Part shown: piece by piece, positions 37,957-47,845 of the stretch
Numbering within the stretch: the stretch's first letter is position 1
How the letters are laid out: each line of letters starts with the position of its first letter
NCBI RefSeq assembly: GCF_003610195.1
Contig: NZ_RAPO01000005.1
Span: 86,056 to 150,055, forward strand
Source of the DNA: Halopiger aswanensis
GTDB lineage: Archaea; Halobacteriota; Halobacteria; Halobacteriales; Natrialbaceae
Length of the DNA: 64,000 bases
Reading direction: 5' to 3'
Made by a program: the position numbers and the translations under genes
Notes under the pieces: model-generated
Database searches by the model: none
What the model was told of the DNA's origin: nothing
Seen by the model: the letters and a program-made list of their open reading frames with translations, nothing else

Positions 37957-39120
37957 TTAGGAGGTCACGACGACGATGCCTTTCATTCCGAGTGTTTCGT
38001 GAGGCGTACAGACGTATTTGTACTCTCCTTCATTTTCGAACGTGTGTTCGAAGGTGAATCCGCGCTCTTGGGTGACCTCACTCTCGAAAGCGTCGCCGAC
38101 GTGGGCGACGTCATGGTAGCCGCCTTCGCCGGTCCATTTCCAGACGACGGTCGTTCCTGTCGATACCTCGATGGCCGGTGGGTCGTACGCAAACTGACCG
38201 CCGTTGCCCTCGGTCCCAACGCCGACAACTGGTCGACTCTCACCAGTCTTATCGACGACGCCTGTGTAGTCGTCCACGTCGTCGAACCATCCATCGAAGG
38301 ACCCAACTTCGTCACCGTAGCCGAGGTCGTGTTCTCCGCCGCCACCGTCGTAGATTTCGGGATTCTCCTCGCCGTTGACCTGAACCGTGTTGATTGCACC
38401 TTTCTTCACTGCTCGCGTAGCCGCATGGTCAACCAGGTGGATGGGGCCGGGGACTGGTGTCTCAATCTCTGCTGCAGCTACACTTCCAGGAGGAACAGAC
38501 GTGGTTTCAACGTACCGGCTCGGATCTGAGACGAGATCGCCGTCGCGATAGAGCCGTGACCAGACATTCCCGATGGCGTGCCAGGAACTGGTGAAGTTGG
38601 GACCGCCATTTGCAAAGTAGATGCGGATGCGTTCATCGGTGTCAACGTTGATGGGGCCGTACTTTTCCTCGGTGAACGCGTACGGTTCGCCGTTGTAGAC
38701 AACGTAAGTCGGTTCCTCGTTGGCCATCGCATCGAAGTCGAAAGTGAGTTGGCCGTCTTCGCCCTGTTTGCCCGTGTAGATCTCGTGTTGGCCAAAGTAT
38801 AATTCTCGGTCAACCTCCGGAAGGCCGTCTTTGGGTTCAACGAGAATTGCGCCGAACATCCCAGCAGCGATGTGGTGGTCGAAGCCGGCCACGGCGCAGT
38901 GATAGATATGAACGCCGGGGTACATCGCAGTGAACTCAATTTCGGCGCTCTCACCGGGTGTGATCGTCGTGTCCTCAGCCCCACCGCCAGGTCCGTACGC
39001 GGCATGGAAGTCGATGTTATGGGGAAGGTTGCTATCTGAGGGGTTGGTGAGCTCCAACTGGATCCGGTCTCCTTCACGTACCCGTATCATCGGGCCAGGA
39101 ACTTGTCCGTCGAAGGTCAT
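37957..39120 (-). CDS. nirK: Copper nitrite reductase fused to a halocyanin domain, 5' truncated
   Basis: Two cupredoxin domains of NirK followed by a third halocyanin/plastocyanin-type domain (about 305-387) with its own Cu ligands (GYHDV, YVCTPHETLGM). NirK type-1 and type-2 ligands are complete: His34, His39, His74, Cys75, His83 region, Met88 and a later HLVDHA. It reduces nitrite to NO; the fused domain may feed electrons. No Tat signal precedes it: the in-frame codons 39121-39285 read as mature NirK (IYVDRIAADPTDVPDPV) but have no start, and directly abut the Lrp stop. As written the product would stay in the cytoplasm, so it may be non-functional. Confidence 0.88.
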   Translation of the reverse strand: MTFDGQVPGPMIRVREGDRIQLELTNPSDSNLPHNIDFHAAYGPGGGAEDTTITPGESAEIEFTAMYPGVHIYHCAVAGFDHHIAAGMFGAILVEPKDGLPEVDRELYFGQHEIYTGKQGEDGQLTFDFDAMANEEPTYVVYNGEPYAFTEEKYGPINVDTDERIRIYFANGGPNFTSSWHAIGNVWSRLYRDGDLVSDPSRYVETTSVPPGSVAAAEIETPVPGPIHLVDHAATRAVKKGAINTVQVNGEENPEIYDGGGGEHDLGYGDEVGSFDGWFDDVDDYTGVVDKTGESRPVVGVGTEGNGGQFAYDPPAIEVSTGTTVVWKWTGEGGYHDVAHVGDAFESEVTQERGFTFEHTFENEGEYKYVCTPHETLGMKGIVVVTS

Positions 39121-39285
39121 GTAGTCGAAAGTCCGGCCTGGAGCGATTTCTGCGGTTAGCTCTTTGGTCTCCAGTGAGATCTCGTGGCGCCGCGGTTCGC
39201 TCCAATCTACCGGATCCGGAACATCGGTCGGGTCCGCCGCAATCCGGTCAACGTAGATCCTGCCGATATCGGCTCTGAGGAACGG

Positions 39286-39747
39286 TTAACCTTCTTCAGG
39301 TTCTAGTTCGAATTGTTCATTCTCTACCACTTTATTGAGCGCGATACTTGTGTTCGATTGTTTAATGTTAGGATTGGTCAGTAATGCCTTGATCTGGTCG
39401 TTCACGTCGTCTGTGTCCTTGAATTTTCCAATGGCAATGACGTCGTAGTCACCAGTGACCTCGTAAACGGAGAGCATCTGTTCGTGCTCTTCCAGTATCT
39501 CTGTGATTCCTGACAAAGCACTTCCCTCTACTTTCAACTGCATGACCGCCGTCACGTCATACCCGATTTTGTCGTAGTTGATAAGTGGCGTGTAGTCCTC
39601 GATAATGCCTTCGTCCTCGAGATCGTTGAGATGATTCGAGACTGTTGTGACGGAGACGTCCAGTTCTTCTGCGAGGCTTCGAAGACTGGTCCGCCCATTC
39701 CCTAGAAGCTCGTTTATTAAGTCTTGGTCCAGGTTTTCGTACGTCAT
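39286..39747 (-). CDS. Lrp/AsnC-family regulator
   Basis: 154-aa regulator: N-terminal HTH ([39 protein letters not shown]) and a C-terminal RAM domain ([28 protein letters not shown]). It probably binds an amino acid or related effector and forms octamers. Its stop is immediately followed, in the same frame, by truncated nirK sequence, which points to a deletion between them. The alternative start 39750 is one codon longer. Confidence 0.88.
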   Translation of the reverse strand: MTYENLDQDLINELLGNGRTSLRSLAEELDVSVTTVSNHLNDLEDEGIIEDYTPLINYDKIGYDVTAVMQLKVEGSALSGITEILEEHEQMLSVYEVTGDYDVIAIGKFKDTDDVNDQIKALLTNPNIKQSNTSIALNKVVENEQFELEPEEG

Positions 39748-39750
39748 CAT

Positions 39751-40084
39751 TAACTTCTATTCCTTTCATCTTTCATAATATTGTGTATATTACGTCTCCC
39801 AAAACGTCTGAACAGCTCCTACTTCGAATAGCAACTCGTAGGCGACAGATTCACAGTGGTTATTCGCCGTGACTGTGCTTCGCGTTTGTCCATCAACTTC
39901 AAGGGTTGTCATCCTCAGTACTTCCGTTTCCGAAGTCCTAGTTTCCGGGCGAATATTCCAGGCTTGATAGACACGTTCATCAGATCAAGCAGGGCTCTAT
40001 CCGTCGTGCACATTGTCTCAACCTTCCTGTGGTATACAACCACTAACATCGCTAAACACGCCAACGATGTTGACACAGCGCCGC
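39751..40084. other. Intergenic region, no supported gene
   Basis: Only short frames in several phases (for example a 32-codon minus-strand one near 39920-40015). Composition is less GC-rich than the flanks, suggesting decayed DNA between the Lrp gene and the reductase fragment. Confidence 0.4.
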
Positions 40085-40738
40085 TCACGATTCTTTAGCG
40101 ACTGCGTCGTCTTCCCATCCCTCGCTGTGAATTCGTTCCTCCGGTGTTCCGAGATTACGCAGTTCGTCTTTCGTCTCGATGACCATTCCAGGAACGCCAC
40201 AGACGTAGAAATCCCGCGTCTCGAAGTCATCAAAGAGGTCCTCGAGATGGTCCTGGACGTAGCCGGTTCGGTCGAGCCAGTCCCATTCGGGGTCCGACAG
40301 GGTGTAGGTCACCTCGACATTGTCGTGCATCGTCGCAAGCTCCTCGAGCGTACTCCAATGGAAGATCGAGTCGACCGTCCGTTCGCCAAAGACGAGGTGT
40401 GCGTCGCCGTTTCCGATCCGTGCGTACTGCGTCAGGATCGATAAGAGGGGAGTGAGGCCGGTTCCACTCGCGAGTAACGCGATATCGCGGTCCGGATCCT
40501 TGAGGGAGAGATTTCCCTCGAACTCGCCGATCTCGATCTCGTCGCCCGGGGATCTGCTGTGCATGTACGATGACGCGAGGCCGTCGTCGTACCGCTTGAT
40601 CGCCAGCGCGAACTCGTCGGTGCCGGGTGGGGTCGTCGGACTGTAGGGGCGGACGACATCCTTGCCGTCGGCTTCGAACTGGACCGTCGTGTGTTGGCCG
40701 GGCTCTAGGATTAGTGCAGCACGACGACTTCGTTTGTT
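40085..40738 (-). pseudogene. Ferredoxin reductase-like FAD/NAD(P)-binding oxidoreductase, broken at the 5' end
   Basis: On the minus strand from 40738: LEPGQHTTVQFEADG, RPYSPTTPPGTDEFALAIKR (FAD site), then DIALLASGTGLTPLLSILTQ (NAD(P) site) and FYVCGVPGMVIETKDELRNL. This is the ferredoxin-NADP+ reductase fold. No start codon precedes it in frame; a TGA lies at 40739-40741. A stretch RRETNEVVVLH in another frame just upstream looks like the missing N-terminus, so a small indel has broken the gene. Translation could restart at ATG 40564, but the FAD domain would be lost. Confidence 0.7.
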
Positions 40739-40832
40739 TCACGCCGAAAGCAGTGAACCAACCGCTTGTTGCAAGTGCGAACTTACCGTTGCAGTTATCA
40801 TTGTTACCAATTCTCGGGATGACTCTGAAAGT

Positions 40833-41069
40833 ATGACCGGGGATAGAAAGAATACGGCAACCGAAAGCGATTCTCAGCCATCAAGCGACGCCAAATGGTG
40901 GCAGTTGATCTTTCTATTAGCCCTCTCATTCCCGGTGATTTATGCCCTTTCTCTGAGTGAATATCTCTATCTCTTCTACTTTATGGCTGCGGTAGAGTGG
41001 ATCTTGACAGTTCTTTCGCCTATTGCAGGCTACTTTGACCGGCAATACGTAGCTGCCGAGTCTGAGTAG
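40833..41069 (+). CDS. Small membrane protein (78 aa)
   Basis: A polar, Ser/Thr-rich N-terminus of about 22 residues is followed by WWQLIFLLALSFPVIYALSL and LYLFYFMAAVEWILTVLSPI, two membrane segments. No family recognised. The ATG at 40833 is preferred over the long upstream frame because the earlier residues are not protein-like. Confidence 0.6.
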   Translation: MTGDRKNTATESDSQPSSDAKWWQLIFLLALSFPVIYALSLSEYLYLFYFMAAVEWILTVLSPIAGYFDRQYVAAESE

Positions 41070-41217
41070 GTTCCATCAAAACTGTACTATCTAATGATAT
41101 TCCCACTAGTGATAAACGTCATACTGTCGGTTTCTTATATTTATAATCGACACAAATATATGGGCGTTCCATGAGTGATTTGAATCTTTATTGCTGAGGA
41201 TTCTGCTATCAATACGG

Positions 41218-42204
41218 TTATTCTGACCATGGCCACTCTATTGGCGGGACAAACGGAGCAACAGAAACAGTATACCTGAAAATCGTAGCAATACGGAGCA
41301 TATATGCCATCAACATTACAAGGGGTGTAATAACAATTGCAAGAGTGATGACTATTACCAGTTCGTGTGGATACGATGTGAGTGCCACCGGCGAGTTCGT
41401 TTTATAGAGAAGGGGAGCAAGTAATGCCGCGATCACCGCTGGTAGTCCAACAAAAATGAATTGTCTTGATAGTTGGGCGAGTTCTTGGTGGAGTGCGATT
41501 GTCTTATAGTATTGTCTGAATATGGTTATTAGACCAAGGAGATCTGCGATCGTATCAAGTATTTCACGTTCCTCCTTTGTAAGATTCTCGTGTTGTTTAC
41601 TTCGAAGTTCGTCTGTTTGATTAAGATGATGAGCGAAATCAGGGCCTGCGAGCGTTGCAATAACTTTCTCGGCAGGCATTTCGCCTGAGATCTGCTGAAC
41701 TGTTTCCGCATACGCAGTCAGATCAGAACTGTATGACTGAATTTGCTCCTGAATTGCGTCATCTCTGAAGTCATGGTCATTCGGAAGACACTCTGCTTGT
41801 TCTTGCATTGTTTCCCCAACAAAAGAAATGAAATTAGCTATACGGATAGGCGGGGAGGGATGATCAGCAATCTCCGAGACAGTATCGCGAAGATCGCTTC
41901 CTCCTTCAAGTTTGCCCTGTAACTGATCCAATGATCCGAATACGCGTGAGGAGATCAGCTGGTTAATAGCCAGTGTCACCGAGATCAGAGAGAAGAGTCC
42001 AGCAACAACGCCGCTTCCGAGGATTGATTGAATCGGGCTTTGGGGACCAACGGAGATGATTCCGTACGAAACGAGGAACAATGTCAACAGGAAAAATCCG
42101 AGTACCACTCCACCTGTCAGGAGGAGTCGATTCCCTTCCAGTAGTATCCAACGGGCAAGATAGTCATAGTAAGAGTTAGTATCTCTCCCTGAACCGAGAT
42201 CCAT
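41218..42204 (-). CDS. Four-helix membrane protein, paralogue of the next gene
   Basis: 328 aa. Two N-terminal membrane segments (RLLLTGGVVLGFFLLTLFLV, VVAGLFSLISVTLAINQLIS) and two near the C-terminus, flanking a cytoplasmic helical domain of about 140 residues. FRQYYKTIALHQELAQLSRQ before helix 3 closely matches the paralogue at 42614-43657 (ARQSFKTLYMQYELAHLSKV). No known family is recognised. The topology recalls some channels, but this is inference. G+C is lower than the neighbours. Confidence 0.7.
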   Translation of the reverse strand: MDLGSGRDTNSYYDYLARWILLEGNRLLLTGGVVLGFFLLTLFLVSYGIISVGPQSPIQSILGSGVVAGLFSLISVTLAINQLISSRVFGSLDQLQGKLEGGSDLRDTVSEIADHPSPPIRIANFISFVGETMQEQAECLPNDHDFRDDAIQEQIQSYSSDLTAYAETVQQISGEMPAEKVIATLAGPDFAHHLNQTDELRSKQHENLTKEEREILDTIADLLGLITIFRQYYKTIALHQELAQLSRQFIFVGLPAVIAALLAPLLYKTNSPVALTSYPHELVIVITLAIVITPLVMLMAYMLRIATIFRYTVSVAPFVPPIEWPWSE

Positions 42205-42352
42205 GGTGGACTAAATGGGCGGGCGTGCTTACTACTCTGTGCTTGAATTGGAAACAGAAGCCAATTGTTAGCCTATACTGACCGATGTGCGCTTGGCCTA
42301 TACTTAGCAATCACCAACCCCAAAATATCAATCATTGAGAGTTCCAACAGAG

Positions 42353-42393
42353 CCCGCCCTCAAGGGACCGCCGAAGGCGGCGAGTAGGGCGGG
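42353..42393. repeat. Nested hairpin, possible IS200/IS605-type end remnant
   Basis: Outer arms CCCGCCCT/AGGGCGGG and an inner stem CCGCC-GAA-GGCGG form a strong subterminal hairpin like those at ends of IS200/IS605/IS1341 elements. No transposase is present. It sits in a 408-bp gap (42205-42613) between the two paralogous membrane genes, in which nothing else is seen. A factor-independent terminator is the alternative. Confidence 0.5.
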
Positions 42394-42613
42394 ATAGTTC
42401 ACACTGTAAAAGACAACTCACTCCGATGAGCTAACTGCCCTCAGGGTTTGTTCGGCTAGCCATCACTACGTAAATCAGCTGATTCCAAGTATTAGTTCTC
42501 AATGTCAGGAATTGGCTATGGTTCATCAGCACCATGGTCACTGTCCGCTACTGCCGTTCATGACGCTTATTTCGTACGCTGAGTTCAACAGAATTCGTTG
42601 AATTGATTCTCGG

Positions 42614-43657
42614 TTATTCTATGCGCTCCTCAGTCGGTGCCTCTTCTTCAAAATCCACGCGCGGCACGAATGGTCCAAAATCGGCAGTTCGTGAGGCAAT
42701 TAAGGCAATCCGGGATGTATAGACCAGCAAGACAATGAAAGGAAGGAAAACGAAGGTAATTACAGCACTGACGATAACTACAAGCAACATTGGAATACCA
42801 ATAGTTTCGATCAGTGTTGGATAGACCATCATAAAGATACCACCACCGAGCAGCGTTGGAAAGCCGACGACCAGCAATACTTTTGAGAGATGTGCGAGTT
42901 CGTACTGCATATACAGCGTCTTAAAAGACTGACGAGCGACTGCGAGGTAACCGAGTAATTCAATAAGCTGATCAAGCGTCTCAAGACTATTGTCCGAAAG
43001 TTCGTCAGCGTAGTATGTTTGAATTTTTCGGGCTGCATATAGGTGTGCACCATTGAAACGACCAAGCACTGCTGACAGTGCATCGAACGTACCGAAGTCC
43101 GCCCCTTCGAGCGAGTCTGAGACAAGTTCTCCCTCAGATGTAACCGCTTCAATAAAATCCTCGACGACGGTAGTATGGTTCGGATCAGTCATTTGATCTG
43201 TATCAGCTCGTAATTGCTTGGTCTGAGCGACAACGGTATCGACAATAAGCTGCAGAAAATCGGCGGGTGCTGCCGGGCTTACTGGGGTTTCAGTCACAGA
43301 TTCGACCTCGTGTCGAAAGGTGGTCATCTCCTCAAGCCGATCCGTAAGATCGCCCGGCCAACCGAGTTCCTGTGAGAGAACCAACTGATTGATTGCGAGT
43401 ACAATTGTGATGAAAGGTAAGGTTCCGCCGACAATAGCTGCGACCAACGTTGTTGCAGTGTCAGGGTCGGTGACCGGGATATAACCAGCAAATCCGATAC
43501 CAGCACACGTGACGAAAACGATGACTGAGAACAGGAACGTGATCGTATATCGGCCTCCATCAAGCATTATCCACCGTTTTATCGGTGATTCGCGCAATCG
43601 TTTATGGACGAGATCACTTCGCCTCACTTCTTCGTCAATCTGCTCATCTGCACTCAT
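42614..43657 (-). CDS. Four-helix membrane protein, paralogue of the previous gene
   Basis: 347 aa with the same plan as 41218-42204: two N-terminal membrane segments, an internal cytoplasmic helical domain, two C-terminal segments (KVLLVVGFPTLLGGGIFMMV, LLVVIVSAVITFVFLPFIVL). Conserved positions around ELAxLSKxLLVVGFP support a real family. Unknown function. A tandem duplication that later separated is the simplest origin. Confidence 0.7.
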   Translation of the reverse strand: MSADEQIDEEVRRSDLVHKRLRESPIKRWIMLDGGRYTITFLFSVIVFVTCAGIGFAGYIPVTDPDTATTLVAAIVGGTLPFITIVLAINQLVLSQELGWPGDLTDRLEEMTTFRHEVESVTETPVSPAAPADFLQLIVDTVVAQTKQLRADTDQMTDPNHTTVVEDFIEAVTSEGELVSDSLEGADFGTFDALSAVLGRFNGAHLYAARKIQTYYADELSDNSLETLDQLIELLGYLAVARQSFKTLYMQYELAHLSKVLLVVGFPTLLGGGIFMMVYPTLIETIGIPMLLVVIVSAVITFVFLPFIVLLVYTSRIALIASRTADFGPFVPRVDFEEEAPTEERIE

Positions 43658-43719
43658 ATCCTCAATTTCAACGGTATAATGGAAAAATCTGGATGCAGTA
43701 TAGGCTACAATGCAGATGA

Positions 43720-44612
43720 TCTATTGAGCGCGGTCGATCGCAGTTCTTCAGGAAGACGTTAGTTTCGAGCGATGGCACCCTCAATCAGTCGCCGGATACG
43801 GTCATTAGGCAGACGGAGACATCGCTCGACTGGCAGTCATTCCTCGAGAGCGGATGGGATATTCTGTCCGTCGATGCGCTACGAGGATACTTCGGGGCTA
43901 AACTGGCAGTCACTCACGGCTTTCGCTACGGACTGGCGATTCCCGTAGGCGAAACCACGCTCGAGCACCTCTATCGAGTGTTTCCAATGAACGAACCGGT
44001 GGCCCGCGGCGAGGCGTACGGGCAGCAACTACTGAACTACATGGAAGCCTCCCTCGAAGATCACTTTATACCGTACGTCTACCAGCAGGAGGACGGCCAC
44101 GTCCGGAACTACTCGTCGAACGTGGAGGTGGTGGTTGATCCGACCGCGAAACGCGAGCGCAGGTTCATCAACCTCGCCGTCGACGTGGAGTCGGTCGACC
44201 CCGAAGCGTGCTACTTGGTCGCGATGTTCACTCGTCCCGGCGATCCCGAACGGGAGCTCGATAACTGCGGCTTCCCCTTCCAAAACAACTGCGTTGAGGA
44301 CGGTGTCGTTCCAGTTGATGTCATTGTTGACTATCTCAAGGACCACTCACCGATCGAGCACGGGGAAACGAAACTCGTCCGGACGTCGACAACGGCGGAG
44401 ACGTACAGAACACACCCGCCGACGGTCCGTACCCGTACGTCCAACCCGGTGTCGATTACACCGTCGGTGAGAAGTACTGTGAAACACGAAATTTCGACTG
44501 GAATTCCTTTCCCTCTGGTTGGTCGAAATCCGTTCCGATAGACGGAGCATATATAAACGACTGGACTTGCCTGAATACATTTGGCCTGTGCGTTATTACC
44601 CCCAGCTTATAA
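43720..44612 (+). pseudogene. Unknown protein gene with lost start and a frameshift
   Basis: An open frame from 43720 (TGA just before) reads as protein (QTETSLDWQSFLESGWDILS, YFGAKLAVTHGFRYGLAIPV, then EHLYRVFPMNEPVARGEAYG) but lacks any start before GTG 43978. Near 44360 (a GGGG run) the frame breaks: the original continues as nonsense to 44541, while another frame resumes clean protein (PYPYVQPGVDYTVGEKYCET, NDWTCLNTFGLC) to a TAA at 44610-44612. The family is unknown. It ends 8 bp before the haemoglobin gene. Confidence 0.6.
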
Positions 44613-44619
44613 TGTGTTG

Positions 44620-44988
44620 ATGATGAGCGAAACGCTCTATGAGCGACTTGGTGGAGAAGACGCGATCACGGCTGTTGTCGACGAGTTCTACGATCGCGTT
44701 ATGGCAGACGAACAGGTCGCAGATTATTTCGACGATGTCGATATGCAGAAACAGCGCGCCCATCAGGCACAATTCATTAGCTCCGTCACCGGCGGCCCGG
44801 TCGAGTATTCGGGCGGGGAAATGAAGGCCGTCCATGCAGATATGGGGATCACTCCCTCAGACTTCCAAGCAATCGCGACCCATCTCAACGAGGCACTCGT
44901 CGAATTCGACGTCAATGAAGACGATCGAGAAGCAGTCCTCGAGGAGATTGCCAGTTATCAGGAGGCGATTGTCACAGCAGCCGATTGA
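44620..44988 (+). CDS. Group I truncated haemoglobin
   Basis: About 122 aa, trHb fold: LYERLGGEDAITAVVDEFYD, then DMQKQRAHQAQFISSVTGGP and the proximal His in MKAVHADMGITPSDFQ. It binds O2 or NO and commonly detoxifies NO. It starts at the ATG pair 44620/44623. It fits with nirK and HemAT elsewhere in the window. The convergent UspA gene begins right after its stop. Confidence 0.9.
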   Translation: MMSETLYERLGGEDAITAVVDEFYDRVMADEQVADYFDDVDMQKQRAHQAQFISSVTGGPVEYSGGEMKAVHADMGITPSDFQAIATHLNEALVEFDVNEDDREAVLEEIASYQEAIVTAAD

Positions 44989-45462
44989 TTAGCGTGTTGT
45001 GACCGGAATGTCTGTGGTATGAGCCATGGATTTAGAGACATTCCGGTGGAAGAATGGAAGTCTCAGTGAGAGGTGTTCTGCAATAATAATCCGATCGACA
45101 GCGTGATTCTCTGCATAAGTGACGACCTCTTCCGTTTCATCGCCGGATCTCACGACGGATTCAATCTCTTTATCATACCGTTCAGCGAGTTCATGCGCTC
45201 GGGAAAATACGTTCTCTGCCCGTTTCTGTTGCGCTCGAGTGAACAAGTCCGGAGCAGGGAGGAGTTCTTCGTTCCGTTCACTATCTAACTCCGGAATCAC
45301 ATACTCACACGGGTCACGGTTTCTAAACGGATCAAATGAGCTCCGTGCGGCAGTCACGTGGATTACGGTGATCTTTGCGTTGGGATATTTCTGAAACGCA
45401 TACTCTAGTATATCTGTTGACGGGGACGTACGGCTGATCACAACCAGTACGTGCCCTCCCAT
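44989..45462 (-). CDS. Universal stress protein (UspA family)
   Basis: 157 aa; alpha-beta Usp fold with VLVVISRTSPSTDILEYAFQ at the start and AEHLSLRLPFFHRNVSKSMA at the end, where the ATP-loop residues lie (RNVSKSMA resembles a degenerate GxxGS). A Cys-containing insert is unusual. The ATG at 45462 is preferred over 45495 because the strand starts immediately after it. It is convergent with the truncated haemoglobin gene. Confidence 0.8.
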   Translation of the reverse strand: MGGHVLVVISRTSPSTDILEYAFQKYPNAKITVIHVTAARSSFDPFRNRDPCEYVIPELDSERNEELLPAPDLFTRAQQKRAENVFSRAHELAERYDKEIESVVRSGDETEEVVTYAENHAVDRIIIAEHLSLRLPFFHRNVSKSMAHTTDIPVTTR

Positions 45463-45739
45463 ATACGCGGCTTCGAGAAGAGGGTAGAAAACCATTTCCC
45501 AGCAACGGTCGCGATGGTCCTGTTTTGGCAGATGATGTTAGCCAGCGAATCCACATGTTGTACACCAGTACTATCGTCGTACTCACAGATAGCGTCGGTG
45601 ACGTAATTCCGCTTGAGAGGCTGTAATGGTATCTGAATACTTGTCTAAAGCCAACTAAGGAAACGGCAGTATCGAATGTGATTAGTGAATGAAGATGTTC
45701 GGACAAATGCCTTCCTCGCTATACGTGTTCGGAGAGAGT

Positions 45740-45919
45740 ATGCGATCAGTATCGGGCACAATACGCTATCTCCCGTACGGACTCTGTATCCTCGGTCTTG
45801 GGATCGGTTTCGCGATCCACGGAGCGGAAGGCGGTGTGCTGTGGTTCTTCGTCGGGTACTTCTTCGGAAAGGCGATCCAGAGTACGTTCTGGACGTTTGG
45901 GAGGAATTCCCGCTCGTAA
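45740..45919 (+). CDS. Small membrane protein (59 aa)
   Basis: Hydrophobic segment YLPYGLCILGLGIGFAIHGA followed by GVLWFFVGYFFGKAIQSTFW, with a Gly-rich repeat typical of small integral proteins. The in-frame ATG at 45689 is possible. No family recognised. Confidence 0.5.
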   Translation: MRSVSGTIRYLPYGLCILGLGIGFAIHGAEGGVLWFFVGYFFGKAIQSTFWTFGRNSRS

Positions 45920-46048
45920 TCGCTTCGCCTGCGGCTGGCCGTCGACCGACGAAGCGACTCGAACGCTGAGCACAACGGTGACCGCTTAAGCTGAGAATCA
46001 CGTCGTCTCACCCACTCCTGTTATTATCCCTGAAATGGTACCACGCTC

Positions 46049-46579
46049 ATGTCGCGGTTTTTCACTCTCGGTCACTCGACGAGATCGTTCGATGAACTCC
46101 TAACGATGCTCGAGCAGTACGGAATCGCACTCCTCGTTGATGTTCGAAGTTTTCCTCGCTCGCGGACGAACCCACAGTTCAATCGCGACCGATTGGCGGA
46201 ACGACTCCCAGAACGTGATATTTCGTACAAACACTTCGATAACTTGGGTGGGTACAGGGACACCGAGATAGCCGAATCTCCAAACGCAGCGTGGAACAAC
46301 GATTCGTTCCGCGCTTACGCTAACTACGCGCTCACGGACGAGTTCCAGGTCGGATTGGACGAATTGATTGCGCTTGGAACGGACCGCAGAGTTGCCTATA
46401 TGTGTGCAGAGAAGGTATACTGGCGTTGTCACCGACGTATTATCTCGGACTGGCTGCTCGCGAACGGCCATGACGTGGTCCATATTTTCGATGTGGATCG
46501 CTCCGAGGAGCATTCACTCACGCGGTTCGCGAAGGTCGAGGATGGAACGGTAACGTATCCAGAGAGCGAAGACGAGTGA
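46049..46579 (+). CDS. DUF488 family protein
   Basis: 176 aa, DUF488: TLGHSTRSFDELLTMLEQYG, LLVDVRSFPRSRTNPQFNRD, a conserved LGGYRD and MCAEKVYWRCHRRIISDWL. Function unknown; DUF488 proteins are often single-gene. Complete by length. Confidence 0.9.
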   Translation: MSRFFTLGHSTRSFDELLTMLEQYGIALLVDVRSFPRSRTNPQFNRDRLAERLPERDISYKHFDNLGGYRDTEIAESPNAAWNNDSFRAYANYALTDEFQVGLDELIALGTDRRVAYMCAEKVYWRCHRRIISDWLLANGHDVVHIFDVDRSEEHSLTRFAKVEDGTVTYPESEDE

Positions 46580-46797
46580 GTACCACGTTTGATCCGGATT
46601 GATACGACGAGATTCGCCTCACTTCAGTCAGATGCATCTGTTTGACGCACCGTCAGTGCAGCCGAGTTAGCCAATACTAGTATCGGGTTTTTATCGACAC
46701 CATCCAGATGCTCGTATGATTTTGTCCCTTCTCTTGTCCGGTCAGCAAAGGGATGGCTACTTTGTACCACCTTTCCCAAATAGTACCTATAGCCTAG

Positions 46798-46953
46798 TTA
46801 CTCGAGAGATTTTGCTCGGTTCTGGAACTCCCCGCCACAGTTAGAACATTTACCGGGGTGGGTTTCGGCTGTGACTATCTTCCCACATTGCAGGCACTCG
46901 AATTCAGAGGCTATTTCTGCTGTATCGCTTTCGACATCCTGGTCGTGAGGCAT
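46798..46953 (-). CDS. Rubrerythrin-like zinc-ribbon protein
   Basis: 51 aa: an acidic N-terminus and a four-Cys zinc/iron ribbon (ECLQCGKIVTAETHPGKCSN, CGGEF). Such short rubredoxin-like proteins are widespread in haloarchaea. The ATG at 46953 is used. Too short to say more. Confidence 0.75.
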   Translation of the reverse strand: MPHDQDVESDTAEIASEFECLQCGKIVTAETHPGKCSNCGGEFQNRAKSLE

Positions 46954-47351
46954 ACTTCTATCTTGTTGTGCCAACCACAAATATTCACTGTAGAACACCC
47001 CGTTCTATATCAGGTGCTGAAGAATACAACTCAATGGTGTTTCTGACATTTTTGCTTATCTCATTGCGCCACGTGTCGGTCTTCTGGTGGTTCGCGTCAA
47101 TGTCGATATCATATTCGTTGGCGATAATTTCCAACGCTGGTTCGTATGCCACTCAAGTCTACATCATTTGCTCGACTGCATCATCCAACGGAATCACACG
47201 GTTTCCATTGACCCACTCGCCATCAATCCTATCTCTCCGTTCTGTTTCACTCGAAGTAGTCTGACCGATCCGTTCGCGACCTAGACTCACCACCACGTTC
47301 TTCGCACTCGCACACTCGAGACTTATCCGATTAGAACTCCTGCTCCCGATA
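46954..47351. other. Intergenic region, one doubtful short frame
   Basis: A 55-codon minus-strand frame (46985-47152, GTG start; AYEPALEIIANEYDIDIDAN) is protein-like, and another (47159-47407) overlaps the next gene's start. They may be one gene with a frameshift. Neither is firm. Confidence 0.35.
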
Positions 47352-47642
47352 ATGACACCTGAACAGCCGGAGGAACAGTTGTTGGTTGAGTACGAAATTT
47401 CGGACAATGAGCACGTGAGTAGAGCGGCGACTCAGGCTGTCAGTTCACTAAAGGAGTGTGAGCCGTGGGAGTTGACCCCATTATATGAGACAATAGACCC
47501 TGAAATGTTGGATGAACTGTGTGAATCACAGCAGAATGGCGTCGTCAAATTCGTCTACAGCGACTTCCACATTACTGTTGAGCAGGGCAAGTTCCTGCTT
47601 CTTCAACCTGCAGACGCAGCGCCCCTGTTACATCCGCCATGA
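47352..47642 (+). CDS. HalOD1-domain protein
   Basis: 96 aa; AATQAVSSLKECEPWELTPL and YETIDPEMLDELCESQQNGV match the HalOD1 pattern, and VKFVYSDFHITVEQGKFLLL closes it. More divergent than the copy at 33015. It has two Cys and no other domain. Confidence 0.7.
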   Translation: MTPEQPEEQLLVEYEISDNEHVSRAATQAVSSLKECEPWELTPLYETIDPEMLDELCESQQNGVVKFVYSDFHITVEQGKFLLLQPADAAPLLHPP

Positions 47643-47845
47643 ATCGACGTGTTGAACGGTCCGGGTTACTGGCCTACGTGTGAGATTGCCCCGAAGTTTG
47701 CGGTGCCACACCGGCAGTCGACTTTTCTCGATCGGTTCAACGGTGCCATCTGCGAGTATCCATGTAGAATAGACGGCCCTGTACTCACAGCATTTCCCAG
47801 CTACTTCGGTCGCTCATTAGTTGCGGGAGTACTGGTTTCAGGTGT

